A stretch of DNA of 64,000 nucleotides. Origin: Anaerorudis cellulosivorans. Its GTDB lineage: Bacteria; Bacteroidota; Bacteroidia; Bacteroidales; Dysgonomonadaceae. How positions within the stretch are numbered: position 1 is the stretch's first letter; every line of letters begins with the position of its first letter. Location of the stretch: the NCBI RefSeq assembly GCF_025943985.1, contig NZ_JAPCWE010000002.1, positions 62,001 to 126,000 on the forward strand, in the 5' to 3' direction. Below the pieces are notes generated by a model. The model searched no databases and had not been told where the DNA came from. It saw nothing but the letters and a program-made list of their open reading frames with translations. Made by a program: the position numbers and the translations under genes. This document shows positions 55,952 to 64,000 of the stretch, in pieces.

Positions 55952-57190
55952 TCATCGGTAAAGATAATATTTCTTGGCTAGTTTGCCGAAAGACGCTTCG
56001 TCTTTCGTCCAATACGATTGAATATCGGCAAAACGGTGGTTTTTGGAAAATTCTTTTCGAATGAAATCGGTACCACACACCTTGTCGAACATTCCGAAAC
56101 GATTCTCGTCGGCATGATCAAAAACCTTTTTATCGGGATAAAGTTGTGCAGCCACTTCCATGACATGGAACTGAACATCCGACAAACGCGCTTTATCGAA
56201 ATCGCGCAAATACACCTGCACACCATGCAAATTCTTGCCCTGACCCACCGAATAATAGGGTTTTAAATGAACAGGACGAAAAACGATACCCGGCAATCGT
56301 TTGGCATTAAGTGCTTTAGCAAATTGTTCCGCATCGATCCATTCGGCCGCGAATATTTCAAAAGGAAGCGTATAACCCACGCCAATAGACATATATCCCA
56401 ATTCTCCCAAGATTCCCGAAACGGGATAAAAATAGGCCGAATGGGCAAAAGGAATATGGGGCGAAGCCGGTACCCAAGGTAAACCGGTATCGCCGAAATT
56501 CATTTTTCGCCGCCATTTTCTCATTTTCACTACCGTCAATTTGCATGGTTTATCGCCCATGAATTCACGGTTAATCAACGTTGCCAACTCTCCACAGGTT
56601 AACCCGTAAACATACGGAATTTTCAACTGACTCACAAAAGAGAAAAAACCCTCCTCTACCAGGCAGCCTTCTTCCTTTAATCCTCCCAGCGGATTCGGAC
56701 GGTCGAGAACGATAAATTCGATGCCGTTCTCGGCAGCAGCCTGCATAGCCAGGTACATAGTAGAAATATACGTATACGAGCGACAACCGATATCCTGAAT
56801 ATCATACACCAACGCATCCACACCCTTCAGCATTTCCGGTGTCGGTTTGCGTGTGCTGCCATAGAGCGAATATACCGGAACGCCGGTGTTGGGATCGGTA
56901 AACGTATCCACCTTGTCGCCGGCATACACATCTCCGCGCACACCGTGCTCCGGACCATACAGAGCCACCAGCTTCACACCCTGAGCTTCGTGCAAAATAT
57001 CGATGGTCGATTTAAGCTGATTATCTACGCCGGTCGGATTGGTAATCAACCCGATGCGTTTCCCCTGTAAAACCTTGAAACCGGTTTCTTTCAACACTTC
57101 AACCCCGGTTTTCACTTTGATCTTTTGGGCGAAAGATACTGTTGCAATCAGCCAACAACCTATGGCCAGTAGCCACATTGTTTTTTTCAT
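55952..57190 (-). CDS. namZ: Exo-beta-N-acetylmuramidase NamZ (DUF1343, GH171)
   Basis: A 412-residue exported hydrolase (signal peptide cut near SFAQ) releasing MurNAc from non-reducing ends of peptidoglycan fragments. The DUF1343 landmarks are KRIGLITNPTGVD near residue 45, LYGPEHGVRGD near 77 with the conserved Glu, YDIQDIGCRSYTYISTM near 128, and VLDRPNPLGG near 159. It acts outside the inner membrane and hands MurNAc to the AmpG-like permease next to it. Confidence 0.93.
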   Translation of the reverse strand: MKKTMWLLAIGCWLIATVSFAQKIKVKTGVEVLKETGFKVLQGKRIGLITNPTGVDNQLKSTIDILHEAQGVKLVALYGPEHGVRGDVYAGDKVDTFTDPNTGVPVYSLYGSTRKPTPEMLKGVDALVYDIQDIGCRSYTYISTMYLAMQAAAENGIEFIVLDRPNPLGGLKEEGCLVEEGFFSFVSQLKIPYVYGLTCGELATLINREFMGDKPCKLTVVKMRKWRRKMNFGDTGLPWVPASPHIPFAHSAYFYPVSGILGELGYMSIGVGYTLPFEIFAAEWIDAEQFAKALNAKRLPGIVFRPVHLKPYYSVGQGKNLHGVQVYLRDFDKARLSDVQFHVMEVAAQLYPDKKVFDHADENRFGMFDKVCGTDFIRKEFSKNHRFADIQSYWTKDEASFGKLAKKYYLYR

Positions 57191-57215
57191 TCGATTAGCT
57201 GTTTTATTGATATAG

Positions 57216-58547
57216 TTATTGATTATCGATTTCTTTCACTGCCTTTTCGTCCTTCTTTTTCTTTCCTTTTCCGAAATCGGGGTCGATTTTCAAGAAAGGA
57301 ACAACAACCAACGTCGGAATGGAACACAGCAAAATAAAGATAAAGAAATTGTGATATCCCAATTGTTCCTGAATCCATCCCGCCGCCATTCCCGGTAACA
57401 TCATCCCCAACGCCATGAATCCGGTGCAAATGGAATAATGGGCAGTCTTATGTTCACCTTCCGAAAAGTAGATCAAATACAACATATAAGCCGTAAAACC
57501 AAAACCGTAACCAAATTGTTCAACGGCCACTCCCAAATTAATCCATATCAAATTCTCGGGATGATAATAAGACAATAAAATATAAACCACATGCGGAAGC
57601 GTGATGCTCAATGCCATAGGCCACAGCCAAAACTTTAATCCCTGACGCGAAGCAACAATTCCTCCCACAATGCCGCCCAAGGTGAGTGCAATGACCCCCA
57701 CCGTTCCATAGACAATCCCCACTTGTTCGGTAGTCAGTCCCATTCCGCCCACATTTTTTGCGTCGAGCAAAAACGGCGAAGCCATCTTCACCAACATGGC
57801 CTCACTCAACCGGTACAACAGCATAAAAGCAATGGCCAACCCGATTCCTTTTTTTGTGAAAAAAGAAACGAACGTTTTCCCGAATTCCGTCAGAATACCT
57901 GTCACTGTTGCCTCAGAAACGCCTTTATCGCTTGCCGGTTTGGGCAAAATAAACTGATGATAGAGAAAAAGAGCAATGAACAATCCGGCAACGATAAAAA
58001 ACACGATGCTCCACGCGTAAGGAATTTTTCCCGTTACTCTCTCGAGATAACCGGCAATAATAACCAACACACCCTGTCCGAAAATGGTTGCAAAACGATA
58101 AAAGGTACTTCGGATACCGACGAAGAACGATTGCTGCGAATCGTCCAAAGCCAACATGTAAAAACCGTCGGCCGCAATATCGTGGGTAGCGGAACTGAAA
58201 GCCATCAGCCAGAAAACAGCCAGCGAAGCCTGAAGATAAAATGGCGTAGGCAGAATAAAAGCGATTCCGGCAAATCCTGCACCGAGGAGCAACTGCATGG
58301 TTACCACCCACCATCGTTTGGTTTTAAGGATATCGACAAAAGGGCTCCACAAGGGCTTGATCACCCACGGGAGGTAAAGCCAGCCGGTATAAAGGGCAAT
58401 TTCGGTATTAGACAATCCGAACCGTTTATACATAATTACCGACACCGTCATCACCACCACATAAGGAATGCCTTCGGCAAAATAAAGGGTGGGCACCCAT
58501 GCCCACGGAGAGCGTTTTGTTTTCTGTTTTAAGGATGAATCAGCCAT
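57216..58547 (-). CDS. AmpG-like MFS permease (probable MurNAc/muropeptide importer)
   Basis: A 443-residue MFS protein with 12 predicted helices. N-terminal PTLYFAEGIPYVVVMTVSVIMYKRFGLSN and GWLYLPWVIKPLWSPFVD near residue 57 are the AmpG signature. The C-terminal tail is charged. The closest studied case is the MurNAc transporter MurT of Tannerella forsythia, which lies in a similar cluster with MurQ and MurK. It starts 3 bp after the SpoIID-like gene, so tight coupling. Confidence 0.9.
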   Translation of the reverse strand: MADSSLKQKTKRSPWAWVPTLYFAEGIPYVVVMTVSVIMYKRFGLSNTEIALYTGWLYLPWVIKPLWSPFVDILKTKRWWVVTMQLLLGAGFAGIAFILPTPFYLQASLAVFWLMAFSSATHDIAADGFYMLALDDSQQSFFVGIRSTFYRFATIFGQGVLVIIAGYLERVTGKIPYAWSIVFFIVAGLFIALFLYHQFILPKPASDKGVSEATVTGILTEFGKTFVSFFTKKGIGLAIAFMLLYRLSEAMLVKMASPFLLDAKNVGGMGLTTEQVGIVYGTVGVIALTLGGIVGGIVASRQGLKFWLWPMALSITLPHVVYILLSYYHPENLIWINLGVAVEQFGYGFGFTAYMLYLIYFSEGEHKTAHYSICTGFMALGMMLPGMAAGWIQEQLGYHNFFIFILLCSIPTLVVVPFLKIDPDFGKGKKKKDEKAVKEIDNQ

Positions 58548-58550
58548 GTT

Positions 58551-59873
58551 TCAATATGTTATTTCGATTTCCGAACCGGGGTAATAATGCGCCAATATTT
58601 GTCGGTAATCATATCCTTTTTCCGCCATCATGGCAGCACCAATCTGACAGAGTCCGACACCGTGCCCCCACCCTGCTCCGGTAAACACAAACCGCCCGGG
58701 GATTCCGTTTTCGTCGATATCTTCGGCATCCACTACAAAAGCCGAACTATAGAGATGAGAGCGCGATAACGTGCGGCGTATTTCCAACTCTTTGCCGATA
58801 ATCATTTCGTGTTTCGTACCCCGAATTTTCAGCCGAACAATTCGTCCGGAAGTACCTCGCTGTATAGGAATTAACTCAACAATTTCGCCATAATCGATAC
58901 CCGAGCGTTCGTGGATAATCGCAGCAAGTTCGCTCTGCGAATACACCACTTTCCAGCGATAAAAATCGGCCGTTTCCCGATCATAATCGTTCAGTACCTG
59001 TTTCAACACGTTCACATCTTGCGTATTGCAAAAGGCAGGAGGCGACGATCGAATCCACTTTTGGGCCTCTTCTTCATTGGTCAAGTCGGGAAGCACAACG
59101 TTATCGTCCCTATCGGCTTTCCCTTGCAAATACGGATGCACAACAGGTTCCCACACATTCTCGAAAGTTTCCGTGGCCCCCCCGCAACATTTATAGAAGC
59201 GTGTATCGCAAATCGCCCCCTCATACACCAGTACCCTTCCCCGCGTTTCTTCGACTGCTTTTGTTACCAGCTCGGTCGATTGTCGGGTGATTCCCTGATA
59301 ACGCTGACAATGATCATCGGCACACACATCAAAGTGGGCATGATCTTCGCGATCGTACCAGCGTATGATTTCATGGTCAGTGCACACCTGCGACGTGTTT
59401 TTTGCGCACATATTCCCATCGTTCTTATTTTTTCGAATTTGAGCCAGCAACCAGCTCCGGGAAATCACGGCATGCGCTTTCAGCAACGATTCGGAAGACG
59501 TGGCACTCATTTCCGACGAAATCACGCTGGTAAGATAGTCTTCCAGCGAAACCCTATTAACCGCCGTAACCCCATTACCCTCTACAATAAACTTCAATCC
59601 ACCCAAAAATCGCTGATCTTCCTTCCGTTCCCAATGAAAATTCACGCCGATAATCACCCCTTTCAATACAAAGGAATCGGTATGAACATGGCACGGTTCG
59701 AGCACCATCTCATCGAAAAGCTCCTTCCCGAAAAGAATTTTTCCTTCTGAAAACGCTACGGAATACTCTCCGGGCCCGATTTCATTCCCATTCAATCGAT
59801 AAGGCGTCGACAGCGAAAAATCGATGCGGGGTTGCGATAACAAAATACCCACCTGAATAAAAGGTTCTTCCAT
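58551..59873 (-). CDS. SpoIID/LytB domain protein without signal peptide
   Basis: A 440-residue protein of the SpoIID/LytB family, whose sporulation member is a lytic transglycosylase that cuts denuded glycan. Visible: FIVEGNGVTAVNRVSLEDYLTSVISSEMSATSS near residue 90-125, SRSWLLAQIRKN near 137, RVLVYEGAICDTRFYKCCGG near 225, and GAGWGHGVGLCQIGAAMMAEKG near 405, the conserved end motif. No signal peptide precedes ATG 59873, and the frame extends only 13 codons up to the GT2 stop. So it may be cytoplasmic, which is odd. Confidence 0.87.
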   Translation of the reverse strand: MEEPFIQVGILLSQPRIDFSLSTPYRLNGNEIGPGEYSVAFSEGKILFGKELFDEMVLEPCHVHTDSFVLKGVIIGVNFHWERKEDQRFLGGLKFIVEGNGVTAVNRVSLEDYLTSVISSEMSATSSESLLKAHAVISRSWLLAQIRKNKNDGNMCAKNTSQVCTDHEIIRWYDREDHAHFDVCADDHCQRYQGITRQSTELVTKAVEETRGRVLVYEGAICDTRFYKCCGGATETFENVWEPVVHPYLQGKADRDDNVVLPDLTNEEEAQKWIRSSPPAFCNTQDVNVLKQVLNDYDRETADFYRWKVVYSQSELAAIIHERSGIDYGEIVELIPIQRGTSGRIVRLKIRGTKHEMIIGKELEIRRTLSRSHLYSSAFVVDAEDIDENGIPGRFVFTGAGWGHGVGLCQIGAAMMAEKGYDYRQILAHYYPGSEIEITY

Positions 59874-59915
59874 CAATCCGATAATTATCTGTTTTGAGAT
59901 GTGTGTGACGTAATT

Positions 59916-61388
59916 TCAGTCAAGTGTGCGCCCGGCATTCATCTGCTTTCTGGCCAGCAACTCCCACGTTCGAATACGATCCTTGTAGAGATTGTTGGCA
60001 TTCATTTTTTCGATATTGAGCGCAGCATCGCTATTCCCTTCCCAACGTCGACAATAGTACAAGACATCATAAATACGTCCGATACGGTAGCGGCGCGAAA
60101 TGTTCAGCCCCACTGCATAATCCTCTCCATACCCGGTATTCGGTAGTTTTATTTTGCGAAGCAGCGGCGTATAAAAAGCTCTCGGAGCACCCAAGCCGTT
60201 AATTCGCAGCGCATTGTTGTGCCCGTTTTCCGGAGTCCATTCCCGGTGATCGATGATTCCCGGAGGAATCATCTGCATGTTGAAATCGGTGATCATATAC
60301 GTACCCACCACCATGGCACAATTTTGTTCATAAAAAGCATCGACGATTTTCCGTAACGTATCTTCTCCGCTATACACATCGTCGCTGTCGAGCTGTACAG
60401 CAAACTTTCCACACTGTTCATGATGCACCGCAAGGTTCCAACACCCGCCGATGCTGAGGTCGTCACGGTCGGGAATAAGATGGATAAGGCGTTTATCGTC
60501 TTTCCATTCATCGATAGCTTCTGTAGTGCCATCGGTCGAATGATTATCGACCACAATGAGGTTGAATTTAAAATCGGCCTTCTGCATCAATACCGACCGG
60601 ATGGCATCGCGAATGGTTCGTATGCGATTGCGTACGGGAATAATGACGGATGCTTCGCATTCAAAATAATCCTTGTCGAACCTCATTTTTTCGAACCTGG
60701 GCTCCAAAAACGCTCCCACCTCTTTCAAATGTTGTGTGCAGGCCTGTTCCATTTCGATCTGCACAGCGCGGTTTTTGGGATCCACATAATCGAAAAGTTT
60801 TTCTCCCGATTTACGGGTATCTTGCTCAATTTCCGTATAAAGGTATTCATTGATATGCACAATAGGGTGTTTTTGCGAAACTTTCAGTCGAAGGTCATAT
60901 AACCCGGCAAACCGGTACGATTCGTTTTCCTGGTTTTCTACCGCCTTTTTCCATGCAATGGCATTGAAGACCATCAACGAACCGAAATCGAAATCGTCAC
61001 GCAGGCTTCCCTCCTGATAATCGATCACCGGATGCGGCTTTTTCATGCCGTCTATTACCCTGTAATGATCGGCATATACCATCCCTGCCCGACTATCCTC
61101 GGCAATACGAAGCATGCGCTCCAAGCCGAAATACCCCAATCGAAGTACGGTCGGTTTCAGATAAATCAAGGTGTAGTCGGCAGTGGAGTTGCGAGCAATT
61201 TCCTTCATTGTTTTTGTGCTTTGCAAGGCATCGATGCAGAGTTTTTCACAGCCGCCGATGGTTTCATCCGTGTTTTTATCGGTCAACAAAAAAATTTTAT
61301 GAACTAAACCCGATTGCTTCAGCTCCTCAACCGTCTGATTGGTCTGTTCGACGTTCGAAAACAAAATAAATGCATTTATTTTTTTCAT
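59916..61388 (-). CDS. Glycosyltransferase family 2 protein
   Basis: A 490-residue GT-A-fold protein. A first ~200-residue part resembles a degenerate GT2 domain; a second starts near residue 245 with ASVIIPVRNRIRTIRDAIRSVL, followed by VVDNHSTDGTTEAI and a QLDSDDVYSG carrying the DxD-type motif near 340. Start 61388 (MKKINAF) follows GGGAG; ATG at 61397 is the alternative. First gene of the operon. What it glycosylates is unknown; the setting suggests a wall-derived or cytoplasmic acceptor. Confidence 0.88.
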   Translation of the reverse strand: MKKINAFILFSNVEQTNQTVEELKQSGLVHKIFLLTDKNTDETIGGCEKLCIDALQSTKTMKEIARNSTADYTLIYLKPTVLRLGYFGLERMLRIAEDSRAGMVYADHYRVIDGMKKPHPVIDYQEGSLRDDFDFGSLMVFNAIAWKKAVENQENESYRFAGLYDLRLKVSQKHPIVHINEYLYTEIEQDTRKSGEKLFDYVDPKNRAVQIEMEQACTQHLKEVGAFLEPRFEKMRFDKDYFECEASVIIPVRNRIRTIRDAIRSVLMQKADFKFNLIVVDNHSTDGTTEAIDEWKDDKRLIHLIPDRDDLSIGGCWNLAVHHEQCGKFAVQLDSDDVYSGEDTLRKIVDAFYEQNCAMVVGTYMITDFNMQMIPPGIIDHREWTPENGHNNALRINGLGAPRAFYTPLLRKIKLPNTGYGEDYAVGLNISRRYRIGRIYDVLYYCRRWEGNSDAALNIEKMNANNLYKDRIRTWELLARKQMNAGRTLD

Positions 61389-61431
61389 TTCTCCCATCAC
61401 CGTAGCGTTTATAAATCATTTAACTAAAAAA

Positions 61432-61463
61432 CAAAGATATACTAATTTATTTAATGAAACAAA
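61432..61463 (-). promoter_or_regulatory. Promoter of the MurNAc operon
   Basis: Minus-strand TTTG (61460-61463), 20 bp, then TATCTTTG (61432-61439): exact Bacteroides promoter, 43 bp before the GT2 start. No other strong promoter was found inside the seven-gene run. Confidence 0.8.
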
Positions 61464-61484
61464 AAAAGAAGTTGATAGTTTTTT

Positions 61485-61695
61485 GCTTCTTTTCTGCTTC
61501 TTTTCTGCATTTCCTTCGCTCCTTCTTCGCTCTTTGTTCGCTCCAAGGCAGGGACAACAGCTCCAAATTCCACAGGTTGATGATACCTGAAACCCGCATG
61601 TACACTACATAAACCGCACGATTGTCATGCAGACTCGACGCAACCCTGATGCAAGCATGGAGCGAGGATGGTACGGCCTTGGTGCGAGGAAGGTG
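61485..61695 (+). repeat. Intergenic repeat, copy B
   Basis: Diverged second copy of the block at 5621-5833. It starts with CTTCTTTTCTG and CCTTCGCTCC-like units, goes on with GGCAGGGACAACAG, and contains the 27-bp run at 61646-61672 that is identical in copy A, followed by a similar CGGCCTTGGTGCG. It lies between the divergent promoters of the MurNAc operon and the tryptophanase gene. Confidence 0.7.
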
Positions 61696-61780
61696 TCTAT
61701 TCCTGTGTCGTGTCCTGAAATAATTTTACGGTGAATGTAAACAAAAATCAGGACGATACAACTTTTTTTGTTGCGCGGTC

Positions 61781-61811
61781 TTGGAAATAGTTGGCTTTTC
61801 ATATACTTTTG
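61781..61811 (+). promoter_or_regulatory. Promoter of the tryptophanase-family gene
   Basis: TTG (61781-61783), 20 bp, then TACTTTTG (61804-61811), matching the Bacteroides type. It leaves a ~120-base leader before the start codon. An 8-codon frame in the leader (61907-61933) has no Trp, so a TnaC-like switch is not supported. Confidence 0.7.
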
Positions 61812-61938
61812 CGATTTAGTATTTGGATTTACCGGTAATCAGCTTGCTTAAAATCGCATTTTTCGAGAAAACCAAGCACAAATACGGGTAAGTTCGATTC
61901 AAAAGAATGCTAAAACAGAATGAAGAAAATTAAATTTT

Positions 61939-63387
61939 ATGGAAGAAATCAAATTTTATTACGGAGAGAATATTCCTTTAGAGTTACACAAAGTAAGAGT
62001 GGTACAAAAATTACATTTGGTACCCATCGAGAGAAGGCTTAAAGCGTTGGAAGAGGGTGGATTCAACACCTTCCGGCTCACCACCAAGGATGTTTTCCTG
62101 GACATGTTGACCGACAGTGGAACCAATGCAATGAGCGATAACCAGATAGCCGCAATGATGCAGGCTGACGATGCTTACGCAGGATCGCAAAGTTTTTTCA
62201 AGCTGCAAAAGGCCGTTGAAGATGTTCTCGGCAAAAAATATTTTCTGCCGGTTCACCAGGGCAGGGCTGCCGAGAATATTCTCTGCCATGCTTACATTCG
62301 CAAGGGAAACCTTATTCCCATGAATTATCATTTTACAACAACCATGGCGCACATTACGCAATACGGGGGAAGGGTTACCGAATTGTTGTACGACGAAGGC
62401 TTCAACGTAGATTCGGATTACCCTTTTAAGGGAAATATGCATATCGAGAAGTTGGAGGAGACCATAAAAACCCATGGAGCCGAAAATATCCCGTTCATTC
62501 GCGTGGAGGCTTCTACCAACCTGATTGGAGGCCAACCGTTCTCCATCCAAAACTTGAGAGAAGTAAGGGCTATTGCCGACAAATATAACATTCGACTTGT
62601 GCTGGATGCGAGTTTGTTGGGCGAAAATGCCTATCTGATCCATCTTCGTGAAGAGGAGTTTAAAAATTGTTCTCTCGGGGAGATCATCAAAACAATGACC
62701 GATTTGGCCGATATCGTTTACTTTTCTGCCCGAAAATTAAGCTCTTCACGAGGTGGAGGAATATGTACAAATGACCATGAGATCTACCGTGAACTGGAAC
62801 CACTTATACCGCTTTTCGAGGGATTTCTTACCTATGGAGGAATTTCCGTACGTGAGATCGAAGCCATGGCTGTGGGGTTATATGAAACCCTCGATGAAAC
62901 GATGATTCGTCAAAGTCCCGATTTCATCGCTTATCTTGTTAAATCCCTCGATGACCATGGTGTGCCTATGGTTAAACCCGCGGGTGTGTTGGGCGCACAC
63001 GTTAATGCGATGGAGATATGCAAACATATCCCGCAAAACGAATATCCGGCCGGTGCACTTGCTGCTGCGCTGTTTCTGGTTTCGGGAATAAGGGGAATGG
63101 AAAGGGGTACGCTTTCGAATCAGCGGGATGAGGATGGTAATGAAACCCTTGCCAATATGGAGCTGGTGCGGCTGGCTGTTCCGCGACGCGTATTTACGCT
63201 TTCGCAAATTAAATATGTTGTTGACCGGATGACTTGGCTGTATGAAAACCGGGAGCTTATCGGTGGATTACGCTTTGTATATGAACCTCCTGTACTTCGC
63301 TTCTTTATGGGTGGCCTGGAGCCTGTGAGCGATTGGCCGCAAAAGCTTATGGCAAAATTTAAAGCGGATTTCGGGGATAGCTTATAA
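61939..63387 (+). CDS. Tryptophanase / beta-eliminating lyase family protein
   Basis: A 482-residue PLP enzyme of the TnaA/tyrosine phenol-lyase family, which splits an amino acid side chain off to give pyruvate and ammonia. DVFLDMLTDSGTNAMSDNQIAAMM near residue 52 and YFLPVHQGRAAENIL near 97 are conserved. The PLP lysine is Lys266 in SARKLSSSRGGG, where TnaA has SAKKDAMVPMGG, so the residues after the lysine differ and the first Lys is Arg. It is therefore a diverged branch and the substrate is open. Its length is near TnaA's 471. Confidence 0.85.
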   Translation: MEEIKFYYGENIPLELHKVRVVQKLHLVPIERRLKALEEGGFNTFRLTTKDVFLDMLTDSGTNAMSDNQIAAMMQADDAYAGSQSFFKLQKAVEDVLGKKYFLPVHQGRAAENILCHAYIRKGNLIPMNYHFTTTMAHITQYGGRVTELLYDEGFNVDSDYPFKGNMHIEKLEETIKTHGAENIPFIRVEASTNLIGGQPFSIQNLREVRAIADKYNIRLVLDASLLGENAYLIHLREEEFKNCSLGEIIKTMTDLADIVYFSARKLSSSRGGGICTNDHEIYRELEPLIPLFEGFLTYGGISVREIEAMAVGLYETLDETMIRQSPDFIAYLVKSLDDHGVPMVKPAGVLGAHVNAMEICKHIPQNEYPAGALAAALFLVSGIRGMERGTLSNQRDEDGNETLANMELVRLAVPRRVFTLSQIKYVVDRMTWLYENRELIGGLRFVYEPPVLRFFMGGLEPVSDWPQKLMAKFKADFGDSL

Positions 63388-63506
63388 ATTTCATCGGGGA
63401 AGGGGATAATTATTGGCGTGGCGTAGCAATGACAGGATACATGGCAAATGATCCCTTATTAAATAAAAATAACAACCTATTCTGCATAAATATGGCAAAA
63501 TATTTA

Positions 63507-63514
63507 TAGCTTTG
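63507..63514 (+). promoter_or_regulatory. Candidate -7 box of the ECF S-component gene
   Basis: TAGCTTTG fits TAnnTTTG, 51 bp before the start at 63565. No clear -33 element. Confidence 0.45.
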
Positions 63515-63564
63515 TTTATCGACAAAAGAGAAAATCAAAAATAATTCCATTAAAACGTATCCCT

Positions 63565-64000
63565 ATGGAAACAACAAAACTTTATTCGCTTAACCTCAGC
63601 AATATAAAGACCTATCTTTTTGCGGGGCTTTTCCTGTTGGGAAATTTGCTTCTACCGCAATTGGCACACCTCGTTCCCAACGGCGGATTGATCTTCCTTC
63701 CCATCTATTTCTTCACGCTGATTGCCGCGTATAAATACGGTATGTATGTAGGATTGCTTACCGCCGTTTTATCGCCGCTGGCCAACAGTTTGCTATTCGG
63801 CATGCCTGTCGCTGCCATGCTTCCGGCTATCATGACAAAGTCGGTTATCCTGGCCATTGCAGCCGCACTGGCAGCAAAACATTTCGGCAAAATATCGATA
63901 GTGGGAATCCTGTTGGCCATTCTTGCTTATCAGGTTATCGGTACGGGACTGGAATGGGCCATGACGGGGAGCTTTTTTGTTGCCGTGCAGGATTTCAGGA
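63565..64000 (+). CDS. ECF transporter S component (3' end outside window)
   Basis: The frame is open from ATG 63565 to the window end (145 codons). It encodes hydrophobic helices in the order of an S component: LYSLNLSNIKTYLFAGLFLLG, LPIYFFTLIAAYKYG, MYVGLLTAVLSPLANSLLFG and MLPAIMTKSVILAIAAALA. These small membrane proteins bind a vitamin or other micronutrient and work with a shared energy module. Nothing here shows which ligand; the neighbouring lyase suggests, weakly, an amino-acid or aromatic compound. Confidence 0.75.
   Translation, partial: METTKLYSLNLSNIKTYLFAGLFLLGNLLLPQLAHLVPNGGLIFLPIYFFTLIAAYKYGMYVGLLTAVLSPLANSLLFGMPVAAMLPAIMTKSVILAIAAALAAKHFGKISIVGILLAILAYQVIGTGLEWAMTGSFFVAVQDFR

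Noticed and set aside
61907-61933. TnaC-like leader peptide before the tryptophanase gene
   Set aside because: The 8-codon frame has no Trp or Pro and no ribosome site, so there is no basis for tryptophan-dependent control.
1-64000. CRISPR arrays, tRNA or rRNA genes, prophage
   Set aside because: No regularly spaced repeats, no cloverleaf-like conserved segments and no phage structural genes were recognised by reading; a tRNAscan or CRISPR search would be decisive.

Overview
The window reads as the chromosome of a Gram-negative Bacteroidota, most likely order Bacteroidales and close to the Porphyromonadaceae/Dysgonomonadaceae group. The evidence is: Bacteroides-type promoters (TTTG, 19-20 bp, TAnnTTTG) in front of many genes; weak or absent Shine-Dalgarno sequences; type III glutamine synthetase (GlnN); a thioferritin of the DPSL type; a TonB receptor with a carboxypeptidase-like N-terminal extension; DUF1599/DoxX/TpiA and DUF2723 proteins; and a Tannerella-like MurNAc salvage operon. 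Genus level is not supportable from the sequence alone. No rRNA, tRNA, CRISPR array or prophage was seen.

Layout. 1-3.3 kb: the 3' part of sbcC, then a small lipocalin-like lipoprotein. 3.6-5.4 kb: a SulP anion transporter on the minus strand. 6.0-18.6 kb: a continuous nitrogen-assimilation block on the plus strand (outer-membrane TorF-like protein, PII, AmtB, GlnN, GltB, GltD, AsnB). It takes up ammonium, senses nitrogen state, and fixes ammonium into glutamine, glutamate and asparagine. 18.6-19.4 kb is a decayed stretch with tandem GTGTAGGAA repeats and a 28-codon relic of a type I methyltransferase gene. 19.4-23.5 kb: a secreted esterase, a small HEXXH protein, a BON-domain lipoprotein and TypA/BipA.

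23.5-27.4 kb is a minus-strand operon (DUF1599, DoxX-like membrane protein, TpiA, SPOR protein, FolE) with a strong promoter. 27.7-32.8 kb on the plus strand carries dipeptidyl peptidase III, FolC, ThyA and FolA, so folate and thymidylate genes are concentrated around here. 32.8-36.5 kb: a large secreted protein that looks like a split Amidase_3 enzyme, and a cytidylate-kinase-like protein. An IS4-family element (36508-37881) sits between that kinase gene and a MATE transporter. 37.9-47.8 kb: envelope functions (polysaccharide deacetylase, a 1155-residue DUF2723/GT117 membrane protein, M23/LysM peptidase, FemAB-like ligase), Ndk, and the DPSL thioferritin.

48.1-49.5 kb: a tight three-gene operon (methyltransferase, YkoF-like thiamine-binding domain, cob(I)alamin adenosyltransferase). 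49.9-52.8 kb: a TonB receptor with a CxxC in its plug, preceded by a His-rich small membrane protein and two very small leader reading frames. 52.9-61.4 kb: a seven-gene minus-strand operon for peptidoglycan/MurNAc scavenging (GT2, SpoIID-like, AmpG-like, NamZ, NagX-like, sugar kinase, MurQ). 61.9-64.0 kb: a tryptophanase-family lyase and the start of an ECF transporter S component.

The least explained structures are: a pair of diverged intergenic repeats, each placed between divergent promoters (5.6 kb and 61.6 kb); the leader frames and His-rich protein before the TonB receptor; the methyltransferase/YkoF/CobO operon; and the split amidase-like protein. No wholly new defence or mobile system could be supported.
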